DNA from: DASQPA01 sp963757335
GTDB taxonomy: Bacteria; Acidobacteriota; Thermoanaerobaculia; Multivoradales; UBA5704
Direction of reading: 5' to 3'
DNA: 64,000 bases
NCBI GenBank assembly: GCA_963757335.1
Contig: CAVWRJ010000025.1
Location: 1,178,001-1,242,000 of the forward strand
Both the position numbers and the translations under genes were made by a program. Shown here piece by piece: positions 37,034 to 45,588 of the stretch. Under the pieces are notes generated by a model that saw only the letters and a program-made list of their open reading frames with translations, did not search any database and was not told the origin of the DNA. Each line of letters opens with the position of its first letter. The first letter of the stretch is position 1.

Positions 37034-38137
37034 ATGGAACTCTTCCAGCAGATGGCGGGCATGGGGCACGAGCGGATCCTCTTCTGCTCCAACCCGGAAG
37101 TCGGGCTCCAGGCGATCATCGCGGTCCACTCGACCGTGCTCGGCCCGGGCCTGGGCGGGGTCCGCATGTGGCCCTACCACAACATGGACGAAGCGCTGAC
37201 CGACGTCCTCCGGCTGTCCCGGGGGATGACCTACAAGGCGGCGGCGGCGGGCTTGAACCTGGGCGGCGGCAAGGCGGTCATCGTCGGCGATCCCAAGAAG
37301 GACAAGAGCGAGGCCCTCTTCCGCTGCTTCGGCCAGTACGTCGAGGAGCTGGGCGGCCTCTACATCACCGCCGAGGACGTGGGGACGGACATGGAGGACA
37401 TGGAGGTCATCCTCACCGAGACCCGCTGGGTCACCGGCGTCGCCCCGGCGCACGGCGGCGGCGGCGACCCGTCTCCGGTCACCGCCTTCGGCGTCCTCCA
37501 GGGGATCAAGGCGGCGGCCCGCTGGCAGTTCGGCGAGGCCTCGCTCGCCGACCGCTCGGTCGCCATCCAGGGGCTGGGGAACGTCGGCCACCACCTCGCC
37601 ACCTACCTGAAAGAGGAAGGGGCGAAGATCTTCGCCGCCGACATCGACCCCGAAACCACCGACCGGGTCCGTGCGGAGCTCGGGGTGGAGATCGTCCCTC
37701 CGGGGGAGATCCTGGAGGTCGCCTGCGACATCGTCGCCCCCTGCGCCCTGGGCGCGATTTTAAACGACGAGACGATTCCCAAGCTGCGCTGCAAGGTAGT
37801 CGCCGGAGCCTCCAACAACCAGCTCGCCGACGAGGAGAGGGACGGCCGGGCGCTCCACGAGCGGGGCATCCTCTATGCCCCCGACTTCGTCATCAACGCC
37901 GGCGGCCTCATCAACGTCTACAACGAGCTGATGACGAGCTACAACCGCGAGCGGGCCATGCGGATGACCCGCGGCATCTACCTCAACATGATGCGGGTCT
38001 TCGAGATCTCGCGCGCCGAGTCGATCCCCACTTCCCAGGCGGCGGGCCGGGTGGCGGAGGAGCGCATCCGGAAGGTCGCCGGGCTGCGCTCCCAGCACTG
38101 GGGACGGATGATCCGGCAGCGCCGGACCCGCTCGTAG
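37034..38137 (+). CDS. Leucine/branched-chain amino acid dehydrogenase
   Basis: 367 residues from ATG 37034 behind GAAGGGAG; a longer open reading frame upstream lacks family similarity. It carries GGVRMWPY, Lys68 in GMTYK, Lys80 in NLGGGK and Asp115 in AEDVGT, the substrate and catalytic residues of Lysinibacillus-type leucine dehydrogenase, plus the NAD fold GLGNVG. It interconverts branched-chain amino acids and 2-oxo acids with NAD. Length and motifs are typical. It is followed after 17 bases by a polysaccharide gene cluster in the same direction; this may be cotranscription without functional linkage. Confidence 0.94.
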   Translation: MELFQQMAGMGHERILFCSNPEVGLQAIIAVHSTVLGPGLGGVRMWPYHNMDEALTDVLRLSRGMTYKAAAAGLNLGGGKAVIVGDPKKDKSEALFRCFGQYVEELGGLYITAEDVGTDMEDMEVILTETRWVTGVAPAHGGGGDPSPVTAFGVLQGIKAAARWQFGEASLADRSVAIQGLGNVGHHLATYLKEEGAKIFAADIDPETTDRVRAELGVEIVPPGEILEVACDIVAPCALGAILNDETIPKLRCKVVAGASNNQLADEERDGRALHERGILYAPDFVINAGGLINVYNELMTSYNRERAMRMTRGIYLNMMRVFEISRAESIPTSQAAGRVAEERIRKVAGLRSQHWGRMIRQRRTRS

Positions 38138-38154
38138 GGCGAGCCCGGAGCCCC

Positions 38155-39078
38155 TTGCCCGATCCCGACGTCAGCGTCCTCATCCCGAACCTCGACTCTC
38201 CCCTCGTCGACCGGACGCTCGCCGCCCTCGCCGGTCAGGGGGCGCCCGGCCCGGGAGTCGAGGTGGTGGTCGTAGGGCGGGACGCCCTGGGCAAGGTGCC
38301 GCGCGATGGCGGCACTAGTGGCGAGACTGGCGCCGTCCGCTTCGTCGAGACGGCGGAGCGCCTGAACCCGGCGGCGGCCCGCAACCGGGCGGTGGCGGTG
38401 GCGCGCGGGGCTCGTCTCCTCTTTGTCGACGCCGACTGCCGCCCCGCCCCCGGCTGGGTTGCGGCGCTCGCCGCCGCTCTCGACCGGGCACCGGTCGCCG
38501 GCGGCGCCGTCGACTTCCCCCGGTTTCGCCGGGGTGTCAACCGCTGGGCCCTGGCCGACAACATCGCCTCCTTCCACGAGCTCCTCCCCGACCGGCCTGC
38601 CGAGGCCGACACCCGCCGGCCGCTCGGCAGCTTGAATCTCGCCGTGCGCCGCGACGCCTGGGAGCAGGTTGGCCCCTTCGACGAGGCGCTCCCGACCTCC
38701 GAGGACCACGACTGGATCCTCCGCGCCCGCCGGCTGGGCCTCGCCACCGCCTTCGTGCCCGCGGCCCGGGTCGAGCACGCGGCGGTCCGCACCAGCCGCC
38801 AGGCGCTGGTCGAGCATGCCACCTGGTACGGCGCCCATTTCCACTCCTTCCGCGCCCGTCACCCGGAGGCCTTCGCCACCGGCCCGACCTGGGCGAGCCG
38901 CCGGCGGCTCGCCTGGACCGCCCCGGTCAAGGCGGTGACCGGGAGCCTCGCCGTCTTCCTGGAACATCCCTCGCTCGCCGGCTGCCTCCCCGCCCTCCCG
39001 GGGGTGATCGCCTTCCGCCGCGCCTGGTACCGGTCGGTGCTGGCGAGCTGGCCCGCCTCTCCCGAGGCGCCCTCATGA
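38155..39078 (+). CDS. Family 2 glycosyltransferase
   Basis: 307 residues read from TTG 38155, which has GGAG four bases upstream; the open frame extends much further 5' but there it is only the shadow of the dehydrogenase gene. Family features: VSVLIPNLDSPLVDRTLAAL at the nucleotide-binding start, NPAAARNRAVAVARG, the metal motif FVDADC, SLNLAVRRDAWE and the acceptor motif SEDHDW. It transfers a sugar from a nucleotide donor at the inner membrane, probably in polysaccharide assembly. The stop overlaps the next start by four bases (ATGA). Confidence 0.88.
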   Translation: MPDPDVSVLIPNLDSPLVDRTLAALAGQGAPGPGVEVVVVGRDALGKVPRDGGTSGETGAVRFVETAERLNPAAARNRAVAVARGARLLFVDADCRPAPGWVAALAAALDRAPVAGGAVDFPRFRRGVNRWALADNIASFHELLPDRPAEADTRRPLGSLNLAVRRDAWEQVGPFDEALPTSEDHDWILRARRLGLATAFVPAARVEHAAVRTSRQALVEHATWYGAHFHSFRARHPEAFATGPTWASRRRLAWTAPVKAVTGSLAVFLEHPSLAGCLPALPGVIAFRRAWYRSVLASWPASPEAPS

Positions 39079-40484
39079 CCACCGAACGCCGCTTCCTCCG
39101 CTCGACTCTGGCCGCCTATGGCAGCCAGATCGGGCGGCTGCTCATCCGCGCCGCCGGGGACATCTTCCTCGCCCGGCTCATCGTGCCGGACGATCATGGT
39201 CTCTTCGAGCTCGCCCTCGGAGTGGTCATGGTGACGAGCATCTTCCGCGACGTGGGTCTCCCCTACCAGCTGGTGCGGGACGAGCGCCGCCCCTACGGTG
39301 CCGTCTTCCTCTGGGTGACCGGCGCCGGGGCTCTCCTGACCCTCGCCCTCGCGCTCGGCGCCCCTCTCTTCGCCCCCCTCAATCCGGGGCTCCCCGCGAT
39401 CCTCCGGATCTATGCGCTCTGGGTGTTTTTGGACGGCCTCGCGGTCGTCCCCAAGCTCTACTTCGAGCGCGAGCTCGCGGTCGGGCGGCTGGTGATGCCG
39501 GAGATTCTCCGCGGGCTCTCGATCGCCGTCGTCGCGATCGCCCTCTCCACCCGGGGGCTGGGGGTCTGGAGCCTGGTCGCCGGCGAGCTCGCGGGCGCCG
39601 CGATCTTCGCCGCCCTCCTCTGGTGGCGGGTGCGCGGGCGCCTGCGGCTCGATCTCGGCAGGAAGGACCTGGCGCTCCTCCCCGGCCTCCTCGCCCGCAG
39701 CAACTATCTCTTCCTGATCGCCCTCGCCGCCCTCCCCGTGCCCTACGTCTCGCGCTTCATCCTCGGCGCCTACGCCAAGGTGGCGATGGTCGGCCAGTAC
39801 GGCAAGGCGCGGGACTGGGGTTTTCGCCTCCAGGCCCTGGTGCTGCCGGCGGTCGCCCGGGTCCTCTACCCGGCGCTCGTCGAGTACCGCACCGGCGACC
39901 GCCGGCGCTTCCTCGCCGCCTACCGTCTGGGGACGGTGACCATCCTCGCCCTGGAGACCCTGGCCGCCTACTTCCTCTTCTGGAACGCCAGGGTCGTCCT
40001 CCTCCAGATCCTGATCGGCCACAACTGGGGGCCGGCGGTGCCGCTTCTCCGCATCCTCTGCTTCGTCCCGCTGACCGACCCCTTCTCCCGGCTGGGGGGC
40101 GAGATGTTGAAGGTCGAGGGGCAGGACCGTGCCTGGTTCGCGGCGGTGGCGATGAACTTCGCCTCCCTCCTCCTCTTCGGCATCCTCTTCACCCGCGCCT
40201 GGGGGGCCGCCGGCCTCGCCTGGGCGCAGTACCTGCTCCTCGGCAACTGGCTCCTCGCCTGGCGGGTCTATCGCATCTCGCCCGCCGAGTTCTGGCGATT
40301 GGCGAAAGACCTCTTCTTCCTCTACCTCGTCCCCCTCCCCCTCTTCCTGCTGGCCGGCTGGCTCTGCCCGGCCGACAGCTGGTGGCTCTTCGCGGCCTCA
40401 CTGGCGGCGGCGGCGGTCGCGGCGCTCGTCTACGCGGCGCGGTTCGCCAAACCGCTCCGGGCGCTCTTTGCGCCCGCTGGCTAA
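39075..40484 (+). CDS. Polysaccharide flippase (Wzx/MOP-type)
   Basis: 469 residues with about twelve hydrophobic segments. The N-terminal FLRSTLAAYGSQIGRLLIRAAGDIFLARL and GLFELALGVVMV match the start of the polysaccharide biosynthesis (Wzx/RfbX) family. It should translocate lipid-linked glycans across the inner membrane. It is translationally coupled to the glycosyltransferase by an ATGA overlap and ends ten bases before the acyltransferase gene. No polymerase (Wzy) is seen in the window. Confidence 0.88.
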   Translation: MTTERRFLRSTLAAYGSQIGRLLIRAAGDIFLARLIVPDDHGLFELALGVVMVTSIFRDVGLPYQLVRDERRPYGAVFLWVTGAGALLTLALALGAPLFAPLNPGLPAILRIYALWVFLDGLAVVPKLYFERELAVGRLVMPEILRGLSIAVVAIALSTRGLGVWSLVAGELAGAAIFAALLWWRVRGRLRLDLGRKDLALLPGLLARSNYLFLIALAALPVPYVSRFILGAYAKVAMVGQYGKARDWGFRLQALVLPAVARVLYPALVEYRTGDRRRFLAAYRLGTVTILALETLAAYFLFWNARVVLLQILIGHNWGPAVPLLRILCFVPLTDPFSRLGGEMLKVEGQDRAWFAAVAMNFASLLLFGILFTRAWGAAGLAWAQYLLLGNWLLAWRVYRISPAEFWRLAKDLFFLYLVPLPLFLLAGWLCPADSWWLFAASLAAAAVAALVYAARFAKPLRALFAPAG

Positions 40485-40493
40485 AAGACTCTC

Positions 40494-41882
40494 ATGCTGT
40501 TCAACAGCCTCCGCTTCCTCTTTCTCTTCCTCCCCGTCGTCTATTTCGTCTTCTGGCGGCTGCGGACGAGACATCAGCGGTACGTGTGGCTGACGATCGC
40601 GGGCTATGTGTTCTATGGCAGCTGGAATTACAAGTTCTGCGCTTTGATGGCGTTCTCGACCCTGGTGAGCTATGCCGCCGGGCTGGGAATGCTGCGTTGG
40701 GAGACGCCGCGCCTGCGCAAGCTCTGCCTGGTGCTGCCGATCACCGTCGACCTGCTCCTCCTCGGGTTCTTCAAATACGTGAATTTCGGCCTGCTCACCG
40801 TCGCGGCCGTCGCGCGCTGGCTCGCGCACCCCATCGCCGTCCAGCCTTTGGACATCCTGCTGCCCATCGGCATCTCGTTCTACACCTTCCACACGATCAC
40901 CTACATCGTCGACAGCTACCGGCGGACGATCACCCCGACGAAGAATTTCTTCGAGCTCGCCTGCTACGTCTGCCTCTTCCCGCAGCTGGTGGCAGGGCCG
41001 ATCGTGCGCTTTCGCCAGATCGAGAGCGATCTGGAGAATCTCGGCCAGGCCGACCGCGTCCACAACCTCGACCGCGGTTGGTCGTTCTTCGCCATCGGCA
41101 TGATGAAGAAGGTCCTCCTCGCCGACAGCATCGCCCGCATCATCAATCCCGCGCTCGCCGGCTATGCCCAGCTCTCGACCTTCGATACCTGGCTTTGTGT
41201 CCTCGGGTACACCTATCAGCTCTACTTCGACTTCTCGGGCTACAGCGACATGGCGGTCGGCCTGGGCCTCCTCTTCGGTCTGCGCCTGCCGCAGAATTTC
41301 AACTCGCCTTACAAGTCGGTCGACATTGTGGATTTCTGGCGGCGTTGGCACATCTCGCTCTCCACCTGCCTGCGGGACTACCTTTACATCCCCTTAGGCG
41401 GCAACCGGAAAGGAGAGTTAAAGACCTACCGCAACCTGCTGATCACCATGCTCCTCGGCGGCCTATGGCACGGTGCCAGCTGGACCTTCGTCTTCTGGGG
41501 CGGCTATCACGGGGTGCTGCTCAGCCTCAACCGCCTCTACGCCCGGCCCTGGGAACGGGTGAACGAGAACCTCCGGCGTGCCGTCACCTTCTTCGCCGTC
41601 GTCCTCGGCTGGCTCTTTTTCCGCGCCACCGATTTTCATATGGCAGCGGTGATGCTCGGCCATATGTTCAGCTACCACCCGGGACCCGGCATGCCCGGAA
41701 CCGTGGGGCTCCTCCTCGCGCTCGCGGTCGCCTCAAGCCTGACGCATTTCGCCCCCAACACCTTCGAGATCGAACACTCCTGGCGACCGGTCTGGGCGGG
41801 CGCCTTCGCCGTCGGCTATGCGCTCTGCCTGGCCGTCATCGCCGGAGGGACGGCCTCCCCGTTCCTCTACTTCCAGTTCTGA
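40494..41882 (+). CDS. MBOAT O-acyltransferase (AlgI-like)
   Basis: 462 residues, multi-spanning. The start MLFNSLRFLFLFLPVV, the segment FFKYVNF, the motif LFPQLVAGPIVRF, FDFSGYSDMAVGLG with FWRRWHISLSTCLRDYLYIPLGG, and the catalytic-His region GLWHGASWTFVFWG are hallmarks of the AlgI/PatA/DltB branch. These enzymes pass acetyl groups across the membrane to polysaccharides. The adjacent AlgJ/X-like gene supplies the probable periplasmic partner. Nothing is missing relative to the family. Confidence 0.95.
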   Translation: MLFNSLRFLFLFLPVVYFVFWRLRTRHQRYVWLTIAGYVFYGSWNYKFCALMAFSTLVSYAAGLGMLRWETPRLRKLCLVLPITVDLLLLGFFKYVNFGLLTVAAVARWLAHPIAVQPLDILLPIGISFYTFHTITYIVDSYRRTITPTKNFFELACYVCLFPQLVAGPIVRFRQIESDLENLGQADRVHNLDRGWSFFAIGMMKKVLLADSIARIINPALAGYAQLSTFDTWLCVLGYTYQLYFDFSGYSDMAVGLGLLFGLRLPQNFNSPYKSVDIVDFWRRWHISLSTCLRDYLYIPLGGNRKGELKTYRNLLITMLLGGLWHGASWTFVFWGGYHGVLLSLNRLYARPWERVNENLRRAVTFFAVVLGWLFFRATDFHMAAVMLGHMFSYHPGPGMPGTVGLLLALAVASSLTHFAPNTFEIEHSWRPVWAGAFAVGYALCLAVIAGGTASPFLYFQF

Positions 41883-41893
41883 GAGACGCGGAG

Positions 41894-43110
41894 ATGGAGA
41901 GACGCTGGTGGAAGGTCGGAACGCTTCTCCCCGTGCTGATGGCACTGGCCCTCGGCGGCGATCTCGCCGGGCGCTTCCTGCCGCTCGACCTCGTCGCCTT
42001 TCGGGTCTGGGAGCCGGCGCTCCGGACCACCCTCCTCGCTCCGGGCCCTTTCGAGCCGGGCAAGGTGGTGGTAAAACAGCGGGCCTACGGCGACCTCGCG
42101 GCACTGGGGAACTTCCGGCAGTTGCGGCAGTATCACGCCGAGGAGTTCCGCGTCGACCGCCTGGGATTTAGGAACGGGTACGACATCGACCGGACCGTCT
42201 ACGCGGGGATCGTGACCGGCGACTCGTTCGCCGTGGGTCATGCCGAGCCCGAGCCGCAGACGCTGTCCGGTCAGCTCAGCCGTCTCGCCGGGGCCCGGTT
42301 CTACAACGCGGGACTCTCCCTGCCACCCGGCCCCCTCCCTCCAGATCCGCTGGCCTCCCTGGCCGTGACCCTGAAGCTCGGCCCGGGCCTCGCGGTCTAC
42401 GAGCTCCTCGAGCGGGAAGCGCGGACCGCTCCGCCGCCCCAGGTCGACGCTCCGATCGTCTCCTACTCACCGGGTCGGCCGGACCCCGCCGCAAACGCCG
42501 CGAACGGTGCGAGCTCGTTCCAGACCCAACTGATGCGCGTCGCGCACCGGCTCTCCCCCGGGGTCGAGTCGCCGCTCCATATCGCCACCGTGCGCGGCCT
42601 CAAGTGGTTCGAGGACGACGTCCTCGAACCGAACTCCTACGCCAGCGCCGTGCTCCGCGCCAAGCTCGTCAACGGCGACGAGATGCTCTTCATCCCCTGG
42701 GACCTCGGCCCCCTCGGCGACCCGCGGCCTCTCGCTACGGCATGGGGCGATTATTTCGCCTGGTACTCCCGGAAGCTCCGGCAGCACAATCTCCAACTGG
42801 TGGTCCTCCTGGTGCCGAACAAGTACACGGTGTACGGACCGCTCACCTTGGGGGCCCCGCGGGAGCCCGAAGGGGAAACGGCTGCTCGCGGGGATCGCCG
42901 ACCGGCTCCGGGACTCCGGAGTCCCGGAGGTCGACGTCACGCCCACTCTTCGCGGCCCAGGCCGCCGCGGGGCTCCCCCGGCACGAGTATCTCTACTGGC
43001 GGGACGACACGCACTGGAACGCCAGGGGTATCGAGCTGGCGGCGGCTGCGATCTGGCAGGAGGTCCGATCGACCCCTGCCGCGAGGACCCCTGCCTGGAG
43101 GACACATTGA
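41894..43110 (+). CDS. AlgJ/AlgX-like SGNH-type acyltransferase partner, frameshifted
   Basis: About 400 codons from ATG 41894, behind a purine-rich site. A single N-terminal hydrophobic segment is followed by a periplasmic domain with IVTGDSFAVG (the GDS nucleophile motif) and, near the end, YWRDDTHWNARG (the DxxH motif). This is the arrangement of AlgJ/AlgX/DltD-like proteins that complete O-acetylation with an MBOAT partner, which is encoded just upstream. Two frame breaks occur, near 42873 (GGGG, one G too many) and near 42945 (+1). With both repaired, the text runs REPEGKRLLAGIADRLRDSG and then LFAAQAAAGLPRHEY. The stop TGA 43108-43110 overlaps the next start TTG. Confidence 0.85.
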
Positions 43111-44213
43111 ACCTCGCCTTCCTCATGCCCGGCGTGGGTATCCTGAACCGAGGAGCGGAGGCGTTCGTCGTCGAGCTCGCAGCGGCGCTCGCCAGCGAGC
43201 ACGGTTTCTCGGTCACCCTCTATTGCCGGGGTGAAGCTGCCGTCCCGGGGGTCCGCGTCGAGCGGATCGGCGCTCTCCCTCGCGACCAGCGGTTCGTCAA
43301 CGCCCTCTATTCGTCCACCCGCCTCGGCCGCAAGGCGCTCGACACCCTCTTTCTCGATCCCCTGAACCTCGAGTGGGACACCGCCGCCCTCGCCGCCTTC
43401 CCGCGGCTCTGGCGGGGCGAGTACGACGCCGTCGTCATGGAGGGCGGTCTCGTAGGGGCCTGGCTCTGCCGGCTGCTGCGGCGGCTCCAGGGCATCCCCT
43501 TCGTCGACATCGCCCATGGCAACAGCCCGAAGTGGGAGGGGGCGTTCGCGCGCCAGGGGCCGGACCGGGTAGTGACGTTCACGGCAGCCGCGGCGCGGAT
43601 GATCCAGGCGCGGGCGCCGCGAGCGCGGATCGCGGTCATTCCCCACGGGATCGACCTCGATCTGTTTCGCCCGGACGCCGCACCCGTGTCGCTCGACCTG
43701 CCGCGGCCGGTCGTCCTCGCCGCCGGGGCGATCGACGAGCACAAGCGGATGCATCTCGCGGTCGAAGCCGTGGCGCGCCTGGGGCGTGGCAGCCTCGTCG
43801 TCTTGGGCGAGGGGCCGGAGGGGGCGGCGGTCGACCGGCTGGGGGCGCGGCTCCTCCCCGGCCGCTACCGGCGCTCGGCGGTGCCGCGCGCGGCGATGCC
43901 GTCCTGGTACGCTGCCGCCGATTGCTTTACGCTACCCTCGCAGACCGAGTCGTTCGGCCTCACCTATCTGGAGGCCATGGCCTGCGGACTCCCCTCCGTG
44001 GCGCCGGACGAGGAGGTGCGGCGCGAGGTGATCGGCGAGGCCGGGATCTTCTGCGACGTGACCGACCTCGCGGCCTATGCCGCGGCGCTCGAAGCGGCCC
44101 TGGGACGGGATTGGGGTGGGACACCGCGACTCCGCGCCGCGCGCTTCCCGGTCGCCGGGACCGTCCGCGCCTACGCCGAGCTGCTTCAGAACCTTACGCC
44201 TCCACGCCCATGA
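43107..44213 (+). CDS. Family 4 glycosyltransferase
   Basis: 368 residues from TTG 43107 (TTGA overlap with the previous stop). GT-B fold: N-terminal NLAFLMPGVGILNRGAEAF, the central VIPHGIDLDLFRPD, then VVLAAGAIDEHKRMHLAVEA and the retaining-transferase motif SQTESFGLTYLEAMACGLPSVA, with the two Glu residues spaced as in the family. It probably adds a sugar on the cytoplasmic side during exopolysaccharide or lipid-linked glycan assembly. Its stop overlaps the next ATG by four bases. Confidence 0.93.
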   Translation: MNLAFLMPGVGILNRGAEAFVVELAAALASEHGFSVTLYCRGEAAVPGVRVERIGALPRDQRFVNALYSSTRLGRKALDTLFLDPLNLEWDTAALAAFPRLWRGEYDAVVMEGGLVGAWLCRLLRRLQGIPFVDIAHGNSPKWEGAFARQGPDRVVTFTAAAARMIQARAPRARIAVIPHGIDLDLFRPDAAPVSLDLPRPVVLAAGAIDEHKRMHLAVEAVARLGRGSLVVLGEGPEGAAVDRLGARLLPGRYRRSAVPRAAMPSWYAAADCFTLPSQTESFGLTYLEAMACGLPSVAPDEEVRREVIGEAGIFCDVTDLAAYAAALEAALGRDWGGTPRLRAARFPVAGTVRAYAELLQNLTPPRP

Positions 44214-45019
44214 CGCCACCGACCCCCATCCCCGTCCTCATGCTCCACCACGTCGAGCCCAGTCCCCTCAAGCCGCCGGCTCTCCATCCGGACAGCTATC
44301 TCGACCGCGCCGATTTCGCCCGCTTCCTGGACGACCTCGCTTCGCGCGGCTACCGGACCTGGACCCTCGCCGAGGCCGCGGCCCAGGCTGGCAGAGGCGA
44401 GCCCCTGCCGAGGCGGAGCGTCGTTCTCACTTTCGACGACGGCTGCCGCTGCTTCGCCGAGCACGCCTTCCCGGAGCTTCTGAGCCGGGGTATGACCGCC
44501 ACCCTCTTCGCGGTTTCTGGCGAGCTGGGGGGGAGCAACCGCTGGGACCGGGCGATGCCGGGGGCGGGCGAGCGGGAGGAGCGGCTCCTCGATGCCGGGG
44601 AGCTCCGCCGGCTCGCTCAGGCGGGGATCGAGATCGGCTCCCATTCCCGCACCCACCCTGACCTCACGACCAGCTCGACGGAAGAGGTGGCGGCGGAGGT
44701 CGCCGGCTCGCGGCTGGACCTCGAAGCAGCCCTGGGCTCCCCCGTCCGGACCTTCTGCTACCCCTACGGCCGGCTCGACGAGCGGGCCCGCGCCGCGGCG
44801 GTGGCGGCCGGCTACATCGCGGCAGTGGGCATTCATGGCCATCCCGGCGCCCGTGCCAGTGACCCCTTCGCCCTGCCACGGCTGATCGTCAACCCGGGGG
44901 AGAGCCGTTTCGAGCGGCGGCTCAAGGTGAACGGGCTCTATCCGCTCTACAGCCGCCTGCCACGGCTGGGCCTCCTTCGTGCCCTCCGGCGGGCTCCCCG
45001 GAAAGCGGGCGCCGCCTGA
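44210..45019 (+). CDS. Polysaccharide deacetylase (CE4/NodB family)
   Basis: 269 residues from ATG 44210 (ATGA overlap). The NodB homology motifs are all present: VVLTFDDGCRCF (catalytic and metal Asp pair), IGSHSRTHPDLT (metal His pair) and RTFCYPYGRLDERA. The protein lacks an obvious signal peptide, so its side of action is uncertain. Family members remove N- or O-acetyl groups from polysaccharides, which would counterbalance the MBOAT/AlgJ acetylation system in the same operon. The last base of its stop is the first base of the next ATG. Confidence 0.93.
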   Translation: MTPPTPIPVLMLHHVEPSPLKPPALHPDSYLDRADFARFLDDLASRGYRTWTLAEAAAQAGRGEPLPRRSVVLTFDDGCRCFAEHAFPELLSRGMTATLFAVSGELGGSNRWDRAMPGAGEREERLLDAGELRRLAQAGIEIGSHSRTHPDLTTSSTEEVAAEVAGSRLDLEAALGSPVRTFCYPYGRLDERARAAAVAAGYIAAVGIHGHPGARASDPFALPRLIVNPGESRFERRLKVNGLYPLYSRLPRLGLLRALRRAPRKAGAA

Positions 45020-45588
45020 TGTGGCCCCGGCTCTCCCGCGACTTCCGCCGCCTGCGCGAGGTGAAAGGCCGCGGCCTCCTCTTCACCCTCGTCGACGCCC
45101 TGCTCTTCGACTCCGGCTTCCAGGCCCTCCTCGCCTACCGCATCGGCCACACCCTGGTCGGCTGGAAGGTGCCGCTCCTCCCCGCCGTCTGCCGGCGCTG
45201 GGCGGTCGCGGCCTGCGCGGTCGACATCCTGCCGCGGGCCGAGATCGGCGGCGGCTGCATCGTCGCCCACGGCATCGGCCTCGTCATCGGCGGACGGACG
45301 GTGATCGGCGAGGACTGCACCCTGCTCCATGGGGTCACCCTGGGGGAGGTCCGCTTCGACGAGCTCGACTGCCCGCGGGTCGGGGACCGGGTGACGATCG
45401 GCACCGGCGCCCGGGTGATCGGCGGGATCACGGTCGGCGACGACTCTGTAGTCGGAGCTGGGGCGGTGGTGCTCGAAGACGTGCCGCCGGGCGCCACGGT
45501 GGCGGGAGTGCCGGCGCGGGTGATCCGCGGTGGAGGGAACCGGATGAGCGTACAATCTGCACCGGAAAGGACCCCTCCATCCCCATGA
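45019..45588 (+). CDS. Hexapeptide-repeat O-acetyltransferase (serine acetyltransferase-like)
   Basis: 189 residues from ATG 45019. An N-terminal helical part (FQALLAYRIGHTLVGW) precedes a left-handed beta-helix of hexapeptide repeats (IGGGCIVAHGIGLVIGG, IGEDCTLLHGVTLGE, VIGGITVGDDSVVGAGAVV) and the closing ATVAGVPARVIR. The catalytic His in VAHGIGLV fits CysE-like enzymes, but the N-terminal domain is shorter than CysE and the context is glycan assembly, so sugar acetylation is more likely than cysteine synthesis. Confidence 0.88.
   Translation: MWPRLSRDFRRLREVKGRGLLFTLVDALLFDSGFQALLAYRIGHTLVGWKVPLLPAVCRRWAVAACAVDILPRAEIGGGCIVAHGIGLVIGGRTVIGEDCTLLHGVTLGEVRFDELDCPRVGDRVTIGTGARVIGGITVGDDSVVGAGAVVLEDVPPGATVAGVPARVIRGGGNRMSVQSAPERTPPSP

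Noticed and set aside
37168..38150. N-terminal half of a long frame covering leucine dehydrogenase and the GT2 gene
   Set aside because: The first 330 codons are the +1 shadow of the dehydrogenase gene; only the part after 38155 has glycosyltransferase motifs.
39623..41893. A long plus-strand frame running through the flippase and MBOAT genes into the AlgJ/X-like gene
   Set aside because: It is the out-of-frame shadow of two clear membrane-protein genes until 41894, where the real gene begins.
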